Positions 8,838 to 16,816 of a DNA stretch of 64,000 bases are shown here, piece after piece. A model generated the notes under the pieces. The model was given only the letters and a program-made list of their open reading frames with translations, searched no databases and had not been told where the DNA came from. This stretch comes from Jiella mangrovi (GTDB lineage: Bacteria > Pseudomonadota > Alphaproteobacteria > Rhizobiales > Rhizobiaceae), in contig NZ_JAGJCF010000005.1 in the NCBI RefSeq assembly GCF_017815135.1, positions 62,001 through 126,000 on the forward strand, given 5' to 3'. Each line of letters opens with the position of its first letter. The first letter of the stretch is position 1. A program made the position numbers and the translations under genes.

Positions 8838-10046
8838 ATGGTTCCGGAAACAAAGTCGCCACCGATCCTTCGGCAGATTTCGATCCAGTCGGTGATGAAG
8901 ATCCTCGTGAAGGGGCCCCGTTCGCGCGCCGATCTCGCCACGGACACCGGCCTGTCGAAGCAGACCATGTCGGATGTCATCCGAACGCTGGAAACATCCG
9001 GCTGGGTGCGCGAGGTCGGGACGACCACGGGCCGGCTTGGCCGCTCGGCAATTCTCTACGAGATCAACGGCAAAGCCGGGGTCGTCCTCGGCCTCGACAT
9101 CGGCGCGAGCCGGTTCAAGCTGGCGCTGAGCGACGTGAGGGGCGCGCCGCTCGCCGCGCGGGAACTGGCAACCGCAAGTCTGAACTTCGAGCGCCTCGTC
9201 GACGAGATCGTGACACGGGCGAGGGAGTTCGTATCCGAGGTGGCGGAGGGCCGCCCCTTGCGGTTTACCTGTCTGGCGACGCCGGGGGTCATCAATCCCG
9301 AGACCGGACGTTTGACCATGGCCCCGAACCTGCCGGCTCTGACGGGTCTCGATCTGACCGGGGCCCTGCGCAAGGGGCTCGAATGCGATGTGATCGTCGA
9401 AAACGACGTGAATGCCGCGATCGTCGGCGAGCGCTGGCAGGGCGAGGCACGCGCGACGGAGCACGCGGCCTATGTCGCCTTGGGCACAGGCGTCGGGCTC
9501 GGCATCGTTTCCGGCGGTCGCCTGATGCGCGGGGCGACGGGAGCGGCCGGCGAGGTGTCCTATCTGCCGATCGGTCACGACACGCTCGATCCCGAATCGA
9601 TCGATCGCGGCGCGCTGGAGCGCTCGCTCGGCATCGGCGGCGTTCTCGCCGACTTCACCGTCCCGACCGGCGGTGCGGCCGCGACCATCGAGGCTTTTCG
9701 CGAAGCGCTCGGTGCCGGGGACCCGAAAGCCCTGGCCGCGCGCCAGCGGATCGGCGAACTCGGCGCGATGCTGGTCCTCTCGGTTCAGGCGATGTTCGAT
9801 CCGGAGGTGATCGTCGTCGGCGGCGTTCTGGGGCTGGCGCCGCCGGTCTTCGAAGCGCTGTGCGAGGAGGTTGCGCGCCGGACGCGGCGCAAGATGGCCC
9901 TGAGACGGGGCGCGCTGGGCCTTCAGGCGACGGTCACCGGCGCGACCTATCTCGCTCTGACCGGCATGTTCACCCAGATGTTTTCGCCCAAACTCGAGCG
10001 CCAGTGGCTCGATCTTCCCTGGCCGACCGACGAACGGGCGGCGTGA
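8838..10046 (+). CDS. ROK-family transcriptional regulator (NagC/XylR type)
   Basis: A 402-residue repressor-type protein: an N-terminal winged helix-turn-helix (residues ~10-70, with LATDTGLSKQTMSDVIRTLE as recognition region) joined to a ROK sugar-kinase fold. The ROK part shows LGLDIGASRFKLALSD near the phosphate loop, VENDVNAAIVGE and the glycine-rich ALGTGVGLGIVSGGRLMRG. The ROK zinc motif CxCGxxGCxE is missing; the equivalent stretch reads GEVSYLPIGHDTLDPES. Start at the ATG at 8838; its Shine-Dalgarno is weak, and an ATG at 8895 would cut into the DNA-binding domain. It is the only recognisable DNA-binding regulator in regions 1 and 2, so it is the best local candidate to bind one of the two operator types found here. 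The effector is probably a sugar or sugar phosphate. Confidence 0.88.
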   Translation: MVPETKSPPILRQISIQSVMKILVKGPRSRADLATDTGLSKQTMSDVIRTLETSGWVREVGTTTGRLGRSAILYEINGKAGVVLGLDIGASRFKLALSDVRGAPLAARELATASLNFERLVDEIVTRAREFVSEVAEGRPLRFTCLATPGVINPETGRLTMAPNLPALTGLDLTGALRKGLECDVIVENDVNAAIVGERWQGEARATEHAAYVALGTGVGLGIVSGGRLMRGATGAAGEVSYLPIGHDTLDPESIDRGALERSLGIGGVLADFTVPTGGAAATIEAFREALGAGDPKALAARQRIGELGAMLVLSVQAMFDPEVIVVGGVLGLAPPVFEALCEEVARRTRRKMALRRGALGLQATVTGATYLALTGMFTQMFSPKLERQWLDLPWPTDERAA

Positions 10047-10071
10047 CGCATGACCCGGGCGGCGTGAGCGA

Positions 10072-11790
10072 TCAGCGCGAGAGGCGCGACAGGTAGACAT
10101 GGGCCGGCATCGCCGACCAGCCCTGCAGCAGCGAGCCCCGCCCCCAGGGCGGCGCGAAATATTCCACCGCCCCGCACCAGCCGTTTTCGAGGCATGTGCG
10201 CCACCAGCGGGTGAGGGCGTATGTCGGATCGCCCGCCTCGTGGTCGACGAGCTGCTCGGCGTAAAGGCCCGTCAGATAGGGCCAGTCGGAACCGTTGTGG
10301 TAGCGATAGGGAAAGGCCGTCTTCTGCCGCGTGTCGCCGCGCCGGGCGAAGGGCGGAAAGGCGCACATCACCCCCCAGTCGCCATAGGGCTGCGTCTCGT
10401 TGTGCCGCGTCTCGAGGCTCTGCCTCGCCCGTTCAAGGACCGTCTTTGCCCGCTCCGCCGTGGTGGCGCGGTAGCGCAGGAGGGTGAGGCTGTCGAGCGT
10501 CAGATGTTCCTCGCGAAAGTCTCGCCGGTCGCCGTAGTCGGCGTAATATCCCGCTTCGGTCAACAGCTCGGTGTCGAGGCTGGCGCGCGCTCGGCGCGCT
10601 GTCTCTGACGCTTCTTCGGCGAGTGCCGGGTCGATCGTCCTGCCAAGCCTCGCGATCGCGTCGAGCGCGCCGATCCACAGGCCGACGTCGTAGCTGACAT
10701 AGCCGTGGCGATAGACGTTGTCGGCCCAGTCCCTGTCGTTGCGCGGTTTGTAGGGTAGCCCGTTGCCGTGTTTGTCGAACCCTCGGTAACGGCGATAGAT
10801 CGCGGCGATCATCGGCCAGTGACGTTCGAGGGGAAGGCGGTCCTTCGTCGCGTCCGTGTAGTCGGCGATGGTCAGGACGAAGAACAATGGGCTGTCGAAA
10901 TGGTCCGACCACCAGTCACCGGGGCGCAGATGCTCTTCGGAGACGATCGCGTGGTTCTGGCGCACGATCTCCCAGCGCTTCGACTGTTCGTCGCCGGTCA
11001 GGATCACGCCGCTCGGCGCCTCGCCATCGGGCTGCAGGCCGCGGGCGAGGAGTTCGATCTGACCTCTGACGGCCTCGGGGGCGCGATCGAGCAGGATCTG
11101 GAGGGTCCAGTAGCCGTCGCGATAATAGGTCCGCGCCGGCGCCGAGTAGGACTGACCGGCGGCAAGCCCCGCGAAATCGCCCGAAGCGTCGCGGCGAATG
11201 CTCGACAGGCCGGCATGCAGCCCCTGCGATACCATCGTGCGGATCAGCGGCTCGGCGCCTGCAGCGGCGTCGCAGGAGGCCGCATAGTCGCGGGCCTCCT
11301 TGCGGATATCGTCGTCGGAGAGTTCGAGGCCGCTTCTGGCTTCCTCCAGCGTGTCGCCGGCCGCGATCCGCACGCTCGTGCCCGAGCGCTCGATGATCGT
11401 GGTCCCCCAATCGGTCCGCACGATCTGCCGGTCCCCCCGTCGTTCGATCTTCCGGGCGGGTTCGGGCTGCGACCACCAGGCGCTACGCCGGGCCGGCGCG
11501 GAGCGGCGAAGCGCTGCTCCGGTGACGAGGACGACCGGTCTGGACTGCGCCACATAGAGCCCGCCGCCGTCCCACTCGGCAAGGTTCGGAACATAGGTGC
11601 AGGGGCCTTGGGGAAGGGCGAAGGACAGCGTGGACAGATGTCCCGCGCCCCAGACCGACAAGGTCAGGCGGCCATCGGGATGGAGATCGCCCTGAAGGCG
11701 CGGCGCCATGAATGGGAACAGGACAGGCTTTGGCGCGAGAAGCGTTCCGTCAGCCTGGGGTTGGAGCGGCAGATTTGCAAATTCGGTCAC
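10072..11790 (-). CDS. MGH1-like (six-hairpin) glycoside hydrolase
   Basis: A 572-residue protein without an obvious signal peptide, so probably cytoplasmic. The C-terminal two thirds resemble the (alpha/alpha)6 barrel of MGH1-like, GH63-like and amylo-alpha-1,6-glucosidase enzymes: KPRNDRDWADNVYRHGYVSYDVGLWI, EEHLTLDSLTLLRYRATT, YGDWGVMCAFPPF and RYHNGSDWPYLTGLYAEQLVDHE. The N-terminal ~200 residues are beta-rich and would form the accessory domain. Start is a GTG at 11790 with a good GGAGAA site 7 nt upstream. It lies 21 bp behind a ROK-family gene on the same strand and very likely forms an operon with it. It probably trims an imported oligosaccharide; the linkage is not readable. Confidence 0.72.
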   Translation of the reverse strand: MTEFANLPLQPQADGTLLAPKPVLFPFMAPRLQGDLHPDGRLTLSVWGAGHLSTLSFALPQGPCTYVPNLAEWDGGGLYVAQSRPVVLVTGAALRRSAPARRSAWWSQPEPARKIERRGDRQIVRTDWGTTIIERSGTSVRIAAGDTLEEARSGLELSDDDIRKEARDYAASCDAAAGAEPLIRTMVSQGLHAGLSSIRRDASGDFAGLAAGQSYSAPARTYYRDGYWTLQILLDRAPEAVRGQIELLARGLQPDGEAPSGVILTGDEQSKRWEIVRQNHAIVSEEHLRPGDWWSDHFDSPLFFVLTIADYTDATKDRLPLERHWPMIAAIYRRYRGFDKHGNGLPYKPRNDRDWADNVYRHGYVSYDVGLWIGALDAIARLGRTIDPALAEEASETARRARASLDTELLTEAGYYADYGDRRDFREEHLTLDSLTLLRYRATTAERAKTVLERARQSLETRHNETQPYGDWGVMCAFPPFARRGDTRQKTAFPYRYHNGSDWPYLTGLYAEQLVDHEAGDPTYALTRWWRTCLENGWCGAVEYFAPPWGRGSLLQGWSAMPAHVYLSRLSR

Positions 11791-11811
11791 GGCTGTCTTC
11801 TCCGGTAGGCT

Positions 11812-12771
11812 TCAGGCGGGCGGCGTCATGGTGTGGGGCGGCGGCGTCATGTCGAGCCCGACGGTCGGCAATCCGGCGTGGTCTGCGGCAAGGACGAGCG
11901 CGCCTAGCATGCCCGCCGCCTGCCCCAGAGCGGCAGGGGCGACCGCCAGCGGAAAGTCCAGAAGCTTTGCCGCGTCTTCGCACAGCCTGTCGAAGAACCG
12001 GGGCTGCGTTCCGATGCCGCCACCGATGACGACCAGATCGGGATCGAGCAGGAGCTGAAGGCTGGCAAGGCCCGACGCCGCGGCGCTTGCCGTGGCTTCG
12101 ATGGCCCGGGCTGCGGCCGCGTCGCCTGCGTCGGCCCTCGCAAACAAGGTGCGCACGTCGGGCATGTCCCGGCCATAGAGGGTGCGGATGGCGTTGGTGC
12201 CGACGCGATCCTCGAACTGGCCCGCCGTCGACCGGGCCGCGGCCGCGATCGGATCGCTGCCCAGAGGCAGGTAGCTGATCTCGCCGGCGCGCCCGTTGGC
12301 GCCGCGCATGATGTGGCCGTCTCGCACGATGCCGGCGCCGACGCCGGTTCCAAACGACAGGAAGCAGACGATGCCAAGGCCTCGTCCGGCTCCAAGTCGC
12401 GCTTCGGCAAGGGTGGCGAGATTGACGTCGTTTTCGACGAGAACGGTCTCTCCGAGGGCGGCGCTCAGCTCGTTTGCGATCGGTCGGCCCGACGAGAACG
12501 GAATGTTGGGCGACAGATCGATCGTGCCCTTCGTCTGATCGACGGCGCCAGGCGCCCCCAGAACGATCGAAGCCTTTCGGCGGTCGTCCCGGAGCGCCTC
12601 GACCATCGAAACGATCTGCGCCAGGACCAGCTCCTCCGACGCGGCATCGGTCGGTTCGACGATCTGGAGGCCGGACATCCCGTCCTTCGTGGTCGTTCCG
12701 GCGTGCAGCTTGGTGCCGCCAAGATCGAGGCCGATTGCCTGTGCGTGAGCGTGCGAGCCAGTGTTTGTCAT
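11812..12771 (-). CDS. ROK-family sugar kinase-like protein lacking the zinc motif
   Basis: A 319-residue ROK protein with no DNA-binding domain. It has the ATP phosphate-binding motif IGLDLGGTKLHAG at the N-terminus, the catalytic motif VENDVNLATLAEA (Asp of END) and the glycine loop SFGTGVGAGIV. The zinc finger CxCGxxGCxE of NagK/Mlc-type proteins is replaced by GEISYLPLGSDPIAAAARS, the same change as in the ROK repressor at 8838-10046. It could be an active kinase of the zinc-free subgroup or a sensor. ATG at 12771 is chosen; a TTG at 12801 is possible. The promoter region just upstream carries the 25-bp operator at 12828-12852. The hydrolase gene follows 21 bp downstream. Confidence 0.82.
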   Translation of the reverse strand: MTNTGSHAHAQAIGLDLGGTKLHAGTTTKDGMSGLQIVEPTDAASEELVLAQIVSMVEALRDDRRKASIVLGAPGAVDQTKGTIDLSPNIPFSSGRPIANELSAALGETVLVENDVNLATLAEARLGAGRGLGIVCFLSFGTGVGAGIVRDGHIMRGANGRAGEISYLPLGSDPIAAAARSTAGQFEDRVGTNAIRTLYGRDMPDVRTLFARADAGDAAAARAIEATASAAASGLASLQLLLDPDLVVIGGGIGTQPRFFDRLCEDAAKLLDFPLAVAPAALGQAAGMLGALVLAADHAGLPTVGLDMTPPPHTMTPPA

Positions 12772-12827
12772 GGCAGGCGACAGATCATGGGGACGTTGCA
12801 AGGCTCCGTCGGCAATATCGAAGATCC

Positions 12828-12852
12828 TTTGTTCGGCTAGTTGACGAACTAA
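12828..12852. promoter_or_regulatory. 25-bp operator A, TTTGTTCG-N9-CGAACTAA
   Basis: An inverted repeat with 8-bp arms and a 9-bp spacer, 57-81 bp upstream of the ROK/hydrolase operon start. The same arms, spacing and even the first two spacer bases recur at 15216-15240. Half-site consensus from both copies is TT-N-GTTCG. Its right arm overlaps a perfect 10-bp palindrome ACTAATTAGT (12848-12857). The symmetry and size fit a dimeric repressor such as a ROK protein; the bound factor is inferred. Confidence 0.6.
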
Positions 12853-12924
12853 TTAGTCCGCCGCCATCGACTTTGGCAACCGGAATGCTCTGGGGCTACT
12901 GGCCGCCCGCTCCTTCCTTCAATC

Positions 12925-14262
12925 TCATGGATCGTCGTGGGGCATGATGACGATGGAGCGCGGGTTCCATCGATCGGGCAACGGGGCAGGGCGCTCGATG
13001 TCGACATCGCTCATCGACAACTCGCGGACCCCGCGGGCAAACAGGCTCGGCATTCCGCCCGGATATGCGATCGTGCCAACGACATGGCCGTCGCTGTGCT
13101 TGCGCCAGGCATTCTTGCGTCCGCCGTCCGCCGCGACCGGTTCCAGATCGGCTGGCGTTGGTCGCAGATCGTAACGCTGGGCGGTGCCGAGCGGCCCGGC
13201 TTGATGGCGAAGGGCGATGCGTTTCAAGGCGACGCCCTCGATGCCGCCGGCCCTTTCGGCATAAAGGTTGATCGCACCGTCCATCCGGCCGGAAATGTCC
13301 TCGATGACGATGTCGCGGATGGGCCCCGCCGGGCGTTCGGCCGGACGGCGATCGACGACGTTCAGCGTCAGGCCTTCGCCCGATCCCCAGTAGCCGTCCG
13401 GCGTTTCACGGCAGTCCAGTTCGATGCGCGAAAACCGCACGCCCTCGATCATCCCGCCGTCGCGCGAGAAGATGCCGAGGCCCCGGTTCGAAGTCTCGAT
13501 CCTGCAGTCCTCGAACACGATGTCGCGGAAGTCGGCATGGGATTCCGTGCCGATCTTCAGGGCGCAGGACCGGCTCTCGATGGTCGAGTTGCGCACGGCG
13601 ATCCGTTCGCAGGCGCCCGTCGTGCCCGCGCCGGAGCGCAGCGAGGTCTTCAGGACGACGCCGTCATCGGCGGTTCTGATGATCGAGCGATCGACGCTCA
13701 CATCCCGGCAGCCATCGAGCACGAGGCCGTCGGTGTTGGGCATGCGGCGGTCGTTGTCGACGAAAATCGTCTCGACGCTCACGCCGTCGCAATCCACGAG
13801 ATGGAGGGTCCACATCGGCGAGTTTGCCACCCGAAATCCGTGCAGGTGCACTTTTCTGCAATTTTCGAAAACGAGCACCCTTGGCCGAAGCGCATGAGGA
13901 TGAAGGGTGCCCATGCCCTTGTCTTCACCGTGATGATAGTGCTCACCGCCGCCGAGAATCTGCCCGCTGCCGGTGATGGCGACGTCGGTGGCATCGCTGG
14001 CGACGATCATCGCGCGGTCGCTGTCCTCCGCGATCACGCCGACGCGGTTCCGGGCGTAGGCCTCGTAGTTCGGTTGGAAGACGAGCTCCGCCCCCTCGGC
14101 CAGATGAAGCTCCGTGCCGGAGCGCAGGCGCAGGCCGCCGCAAAGGTGCCGGCCCGCCTCCAGAATAACGCGCCGAGTGGGTCGGTCCGCGTCGATGGCG
14201 GCCTGGATTGCGGCTGACCGGTCCCCGTCTAGAGCCGGCAGCGTGAAGTCTGATCGTGGCAT
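12925..14262 (-). CDS. GH28-like right-handed beta-helix glycoside hydrolase
   Basis: A 445-residue protein built of repeated beta-helix coils. It has polygalacturonase (GH28)-like landmarks: MPNTDGLVLDG (NTD acid), IIRTADDGVVLKT (DD acid pair plus Lys) and SCALKIGTES, where classical GH28 has GHG and then the RIK motif. The GHG histidine is not evident, so the family assignment is by fold and acid residues. No signal peptide is obvious, suggesting action on imported oligosaccharides. Start chosen at the ATG 14262; a GTG at 14319 is possible and neither has a strong ribosome-binding site. The gene is read towards the ROK/hydrolase operon, 153 bp away. Substrate may be a uronic-acid or N-acetylhexosamine-containing chain. 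Confidence 0.75.
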   Translation of the reverse strand: MPRSDFTLPALDGDRSAAIQAAIDADRPTRRVILEAGRHLCGGLRLRSGTELHLAEGAELVFQPNYEAYARNRVGVIAEDSDRAMIVASDATDVAITGSGQILGGGEHYHHGEDKGMGTLHPHALRPRVLVFENCRKVHLHGFRVANSPMWTLHLVDCDGVSVETIFVDNDRRMPNTDGLVLDGCRDVSVDRSIIRTADDGVVLKTSLRSGAGTTGACERIAVRNSTIESRSCALKIGTESHADFRDIVFEDCRIETSNRGLGIFSRDGGMIEGVRFSRIELDCRETPDGYWGSGEGLTLNVVDRRPAERPAGPIRDIVIEDISGRMDGAINLYAERAGGIEGVALKRIALRHQAGPLGTAQRYDLRPTPADLEPVAADGGRKNAWRKHSDGHVVGTIAYPGGMPSLFARGVRELSMSDVDIERPAPLPDRWNPRSIVIMPHDDP

Positions 14263-14369
14263 CGGTAGGCGCTCGGGACCAATTCGGGCAACTGGAAGCT
14301 GAGGTCGAAAGCCCTGCACTCGCGGTGGATGGCGGGCGCTTTCGAGCGTTCCTTCGCACTTCAGGATCG

Positions 14370-14394
14370 CATTTGTCTAGAGGCTTGACAAATG
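14370..14394. promoter_or_regulatory. Inverted repeat CATTTGTC-N9-GACAAATG upstream of the GH28-like gene
   Basis: A perfect 8-bp inverted repeat with 9-bp spacer, 108 bp upstream of the GH28-like start. Overall length matches operators A and B (25 bp) but the half-site (CATTTGTC) does not match TTNGTTCG, so a different or diverged regulator is likely. Function as an operator is inference. Confidence 0.45.
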
Positions 14395-14530
14395 ATGCCG
14401 CCGGTTTCTAACTTCACCCATCGCTCGGGGGAACAGACTGTCAATGACTATGACGGTGACACACATCACGGCTGCCCAGCCTGGGCTCGACGGGCTCGAG
14501 GCTCGGCCGGATATCGCGTCCGCCGCGATC

Positions 14531-15148
14531 TCACCGGCCGCGCAGTTTCATCGTGAACACGACGTGGCCGTCACGGTCGATCCGCTCGAAGCCGAGATGG
14601 CTGTAGAAGCCCATGGCTCGCTCGTTGGTCGGGCTGACACCGAGGTGAACGCCCGGCACACCGTGGTCCCGCAGTGTGGCAAGTTCGGTCTCGATCATCC
14701 GCTTGCCCCATCCGGAGGACTGGGCATCGGGCAGGACGTTGATGTGCAGATGGGCCGGATACTCGTGCGTCAGCCAGTCCTTCGCGGGCTCGGGATGCGC
14801 GATCCGCGACAGCGCCATCGCATCGAGGGGGCGAGACGGCTTCAGATCGGCGACCGTTTGCCGAACCTTGGGCCACCATTCGGCGTCGAGGCGGCGAAGG
14901 AAGGCTTTCGTGTCGGGGGCGGCGACGACGTAGCCGATGGCACGCTCGCCGTTGTCGAGGACGAAGGCGAAATCGGGTTCGAATCTCGCATAGGGGACCG
15001 ACCAGATATAGCCGGGGATTTGCGCGTCGCTGAAAAGCGCCGTGCCGTCCTTTCCCGCATCCGCCGTTCGAAGGCAGACGTCATGGAGCGCCGGCGTGTC
15101 GGCATCGACGGCCGGGCGAATGGCAAGGCCGGGAGAAGGGGCGTTCAT
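14531..15148 (-). CDS. GNAT-family N-acetyltransferase
   Basis: A 205-residue acetyl-CoA-dependent acetyltransferase. The fold is seen from LAIRPAVDADTPALHDVC at the start to the acetyl-CoA loop LPDAQSSGWGKRMIETE (Q/R-x-x-G-x-G/A type) and the C-terminal GVSPTNERAMGFYSHLGFE. The inserted WSVPYARFEPDFAFVLD and PAHLHINVLPDAQ resemble the acetyltransferase-like domain found in bacterial proteins related to the O-GlcNAcase C-terminal region. Start ATG 15148 follows AAGAAAGG. It is divergent from the sugar transporter operon, with operator B lying between them. It may acetylate an amino sugar handled by the locus; that is inference from position. Confidence 0.78.
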   Translation of the reverse strand: MNAPSPGLAIRPAVDADTPALHDVCLRTADAGKDGTALFSDAQIPGYIWSVPYARFEPDFAFVLDNGERAIGYVVAAPDTKAFLRRLDAEWWPKVRQTVADLKPSRPLDAMALSRIAHPEPAKDWLTHEYPAHLHINVLPDAQSSGWGKRMIETELATLRDHGVPGVHLGVSPTNERAMGFYSHLGFERIDRDGHVVFTMKLRGR

Positions 15149-15215
15149 CGATCGGAACCTTTCTTGCGTGTCGCTGTCGCGGCCGGGAACCCTAGCCCGA
15201 CATCTGTGCCCGTGA

Positions 15216-15240
15216 TTTGTTCGGCAACTTGTCGAACGAA
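15216..15240. promoter_or_regulatory. 25-bp operator B, TTTGTTCG-N9-CGAACGAA
   Basis: Same architecture as operator A: left arm identical, right arm differing at one base, spacer again nine bases beginning GC. It lies 68-92 bp upstream of the acetyltransferase start and 175-199 bp upstream of the sugar-binding protein start. Two matching sites at two promoters of one functional locus suggest a shared regulator. Confidence 0.6.
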
Positions 15241-15414
15241 TTGGCGGGCGACGCAATCGTCTTTTTCAGGCGCCGGGGCAGCGCCGTCTTTTGTGAACCG
15301 TCGCCAGATCGCGTCGCCACTCGCAGCGCCGCGCAACGTGGCGAACCACGCGCGATCATTGGCGGGGGACCCGCGCATGATGGACCAGGACCGAACCTCG
15401 AAGGGGAATGAATG

Positions 15415-16749
15415 ATGCATCGACACTCACGCAAGACCGGAGCGCTCCGGCGCAAAAGCCTGATCGGGCTGGTTTCGCTCGCCGTCGTTTCCGCAGTGAC
15501 ATTCGCGCAGCCGGCATCCGCAACCGATCTCCCGGTCTGGGACGACTACTCCTATGCCGCCCAGACAGCGGTGATCGAAGCGCTCGACAAGAAATTCGAG
15601 GCGGCCCATCCGGATGTGACCATCAAGCGGACGCAGCGCACCTTCGAGGATCTCGGCCTGACGCTTCGGCTCGCAGTCTCGGCTGGCGACGGCCCCGTCG
15701 TGACGAAGGTCAACCAGGGCGCCAAGGACATGGGCGCGATGGCGCAGAAGAAGCTGCTCCTGCCCCTCGACGAATTCAGCAAGAAATATGACTGGCCGGC
15801 CCGTCAGTCGGAATCACTGCTCGCCCGCGATCGCTGGTCGAAGGACGGCCAGTTCGGCGAGGGCCCGATCTACGGCATTTCCGGCCTCGCCGAGATCGTT
15901 GGGCTTTACTACAACGAGCAGGTGCTCAAGGACGCCGGCGTCGAACTGCCGCTGAAGACCTTCGACGACTTTCTCGCCGCTCTCGACAAGGTCAAGGAAG
16001 CCGGCCAGCCGCCGATTGCAATGGGAACGGCGAAGAACCACCTGGCGCTGCATCTCTTGGCTGGCATCAGTCAGGCCCATATCGATGCCAAGAGCCGCAA
16101 GCAGATCGACGATCTCATCTATGGTCGCGGCGGAAGCTGGAAGACCGACGGCAATCTGGAGTCCGCCAAGCTGATGCAGCATTGGGCGGAAGACGGCTAT
16201 TTTTACAATGGCTTCCAGGGAATATCCGGCGACGATGCCGTGCAATTGTTCATCGCCGGTCAGGGAGCCTTCCTTGTCTCAGGAACCTGGTATTTCGGCG
16301 ATATGCAGGCCAACCCCAATATTCACTTCATGGCGATCCCTGCGCCGAAGGGCGTCAACCATCCGTTGTCGGTGGGCGGTGTCGATCTGGCCTGGGCGAT
16401 CACCTCGCAGGCGAAGAACGACAAGATGAAGGATCTCGCCGGCAGTTACATCGACTACATGGTTTCGCCTGAAGCCGCGGTCGAATGGGCGAAGGCTGGC
16501 TATCTGCCGTCGACCGCCCTGCCGAAGGATGCCGATCTCGACGTATCGCCACTTCTCTCCGAGGGGCTTGAGATGTGGAAGAGCCTCAACGCCAACGACG
16601 CCATCGGCCATTATCCCGACTGGTCGACCCCGACGATGCTGAAGACCATCGACGACAACATGCCGCTGCTCCTGGCGGGCCAGCAGACGCCTGCGGCTTT
16701 CGTCGACAAGCTCGACGCGGACTATTCGTCCTATCTCGCCAGTAAGTGA
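15415..16749 (+). CDS. Carbohydrate ABC transporter substrate-binding protein (family 1)
   Basis: A 444-residue periplasmic sugar receptor, first gene of the transporter operon. ATG 15415 lies 7 nt after AGGGGA; another ATG directly before it (15412) is too close to that site. A basic start, a hydrophobic stretch and PASA before TDLPVWD mark a signal peptide. The mature protein shows the family 1 layout: an early FEAAHPDVTIK strand, GISGLAEIVGLYYNEQVLKDAG, FIAGQGAFLVSGTWYFGD and SYIDYMVSPEAAVEWAKAGYLPS. The context with NagA, a NagB-II-like protein and a ROK kinase suggests an amino sugar or its oligomer as ligand. A strong stem-loop follows the stop codon. Confidence 0.92.
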   Translation: MHRHSRKTGALRRKSLIGLVSLAVVSAVTFAQPASATDLPVWDDYSYAAQTAVIEALDKKFEAAHPDVTIKRTQRTFEDLGLTLRLAVSAGDGPVVTKVNQGAKDMGAMAQKKLLLPLDEFSKKYDWPARQSESLLARDRWSKDGQFGEGPIYGISGLAEIVGLYYNEQVLKDAGVELPLKTFDDFLAALDKVKEAGQPPIAMGTAKNHLALHLLAGISQAHIDAKSRKQIDDLIYGRGGSWKTDGNLESAKLMQHWAEDGYFYNGFQGISGDDAVQLFIAGQGAFLVSGTWYFGDMQANPNIHFMAIPAPKGVNHPLSVGGVDLAWAITSQAKNDKMKDLAGSYIDYMVSPEAAVEWAKAGYLPSTALPKDADLDVSPLLSEGLEMWKSLNANDAIGHYPDWSTPTMLKTIDDNMPLLLAGQQTPAAFVDKLDADYSSYLASK

Positions 16750-16771
16750 CACCGACGACGATCCGTCCTTT

Positions 16772-16796
16772 CCGCGACCGCCACCGGCGGTCGCGG
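16772..16796 (+). other. Strong stem-loop between sugar-binding protein and permease genes
   Basis: Perfect 11-bp GC-rich stem CCGCGACCGCC / GGCGGTCGCGG with a 3-nt loop, 22 nt after the binding-protein stop. No U tract follows directly; a run of five T occurs about 15 nt later. As in the first transporter operon it probably favours receptor over permease expression by mRNA protection or partial termination. Confidence 0.6.
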
Positions 16797-16816
16797 CCCC
16801 CGTTCGAGTATTTTTG

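Noticed and set aside
14975-14985. GGGTTCGAATC, resembling a tRNA T-loop
   Set aside because: It lies within the acetyltransferase coding sequence (encoding RFEPDF on the minus strand) and no tRNA arms surround it.
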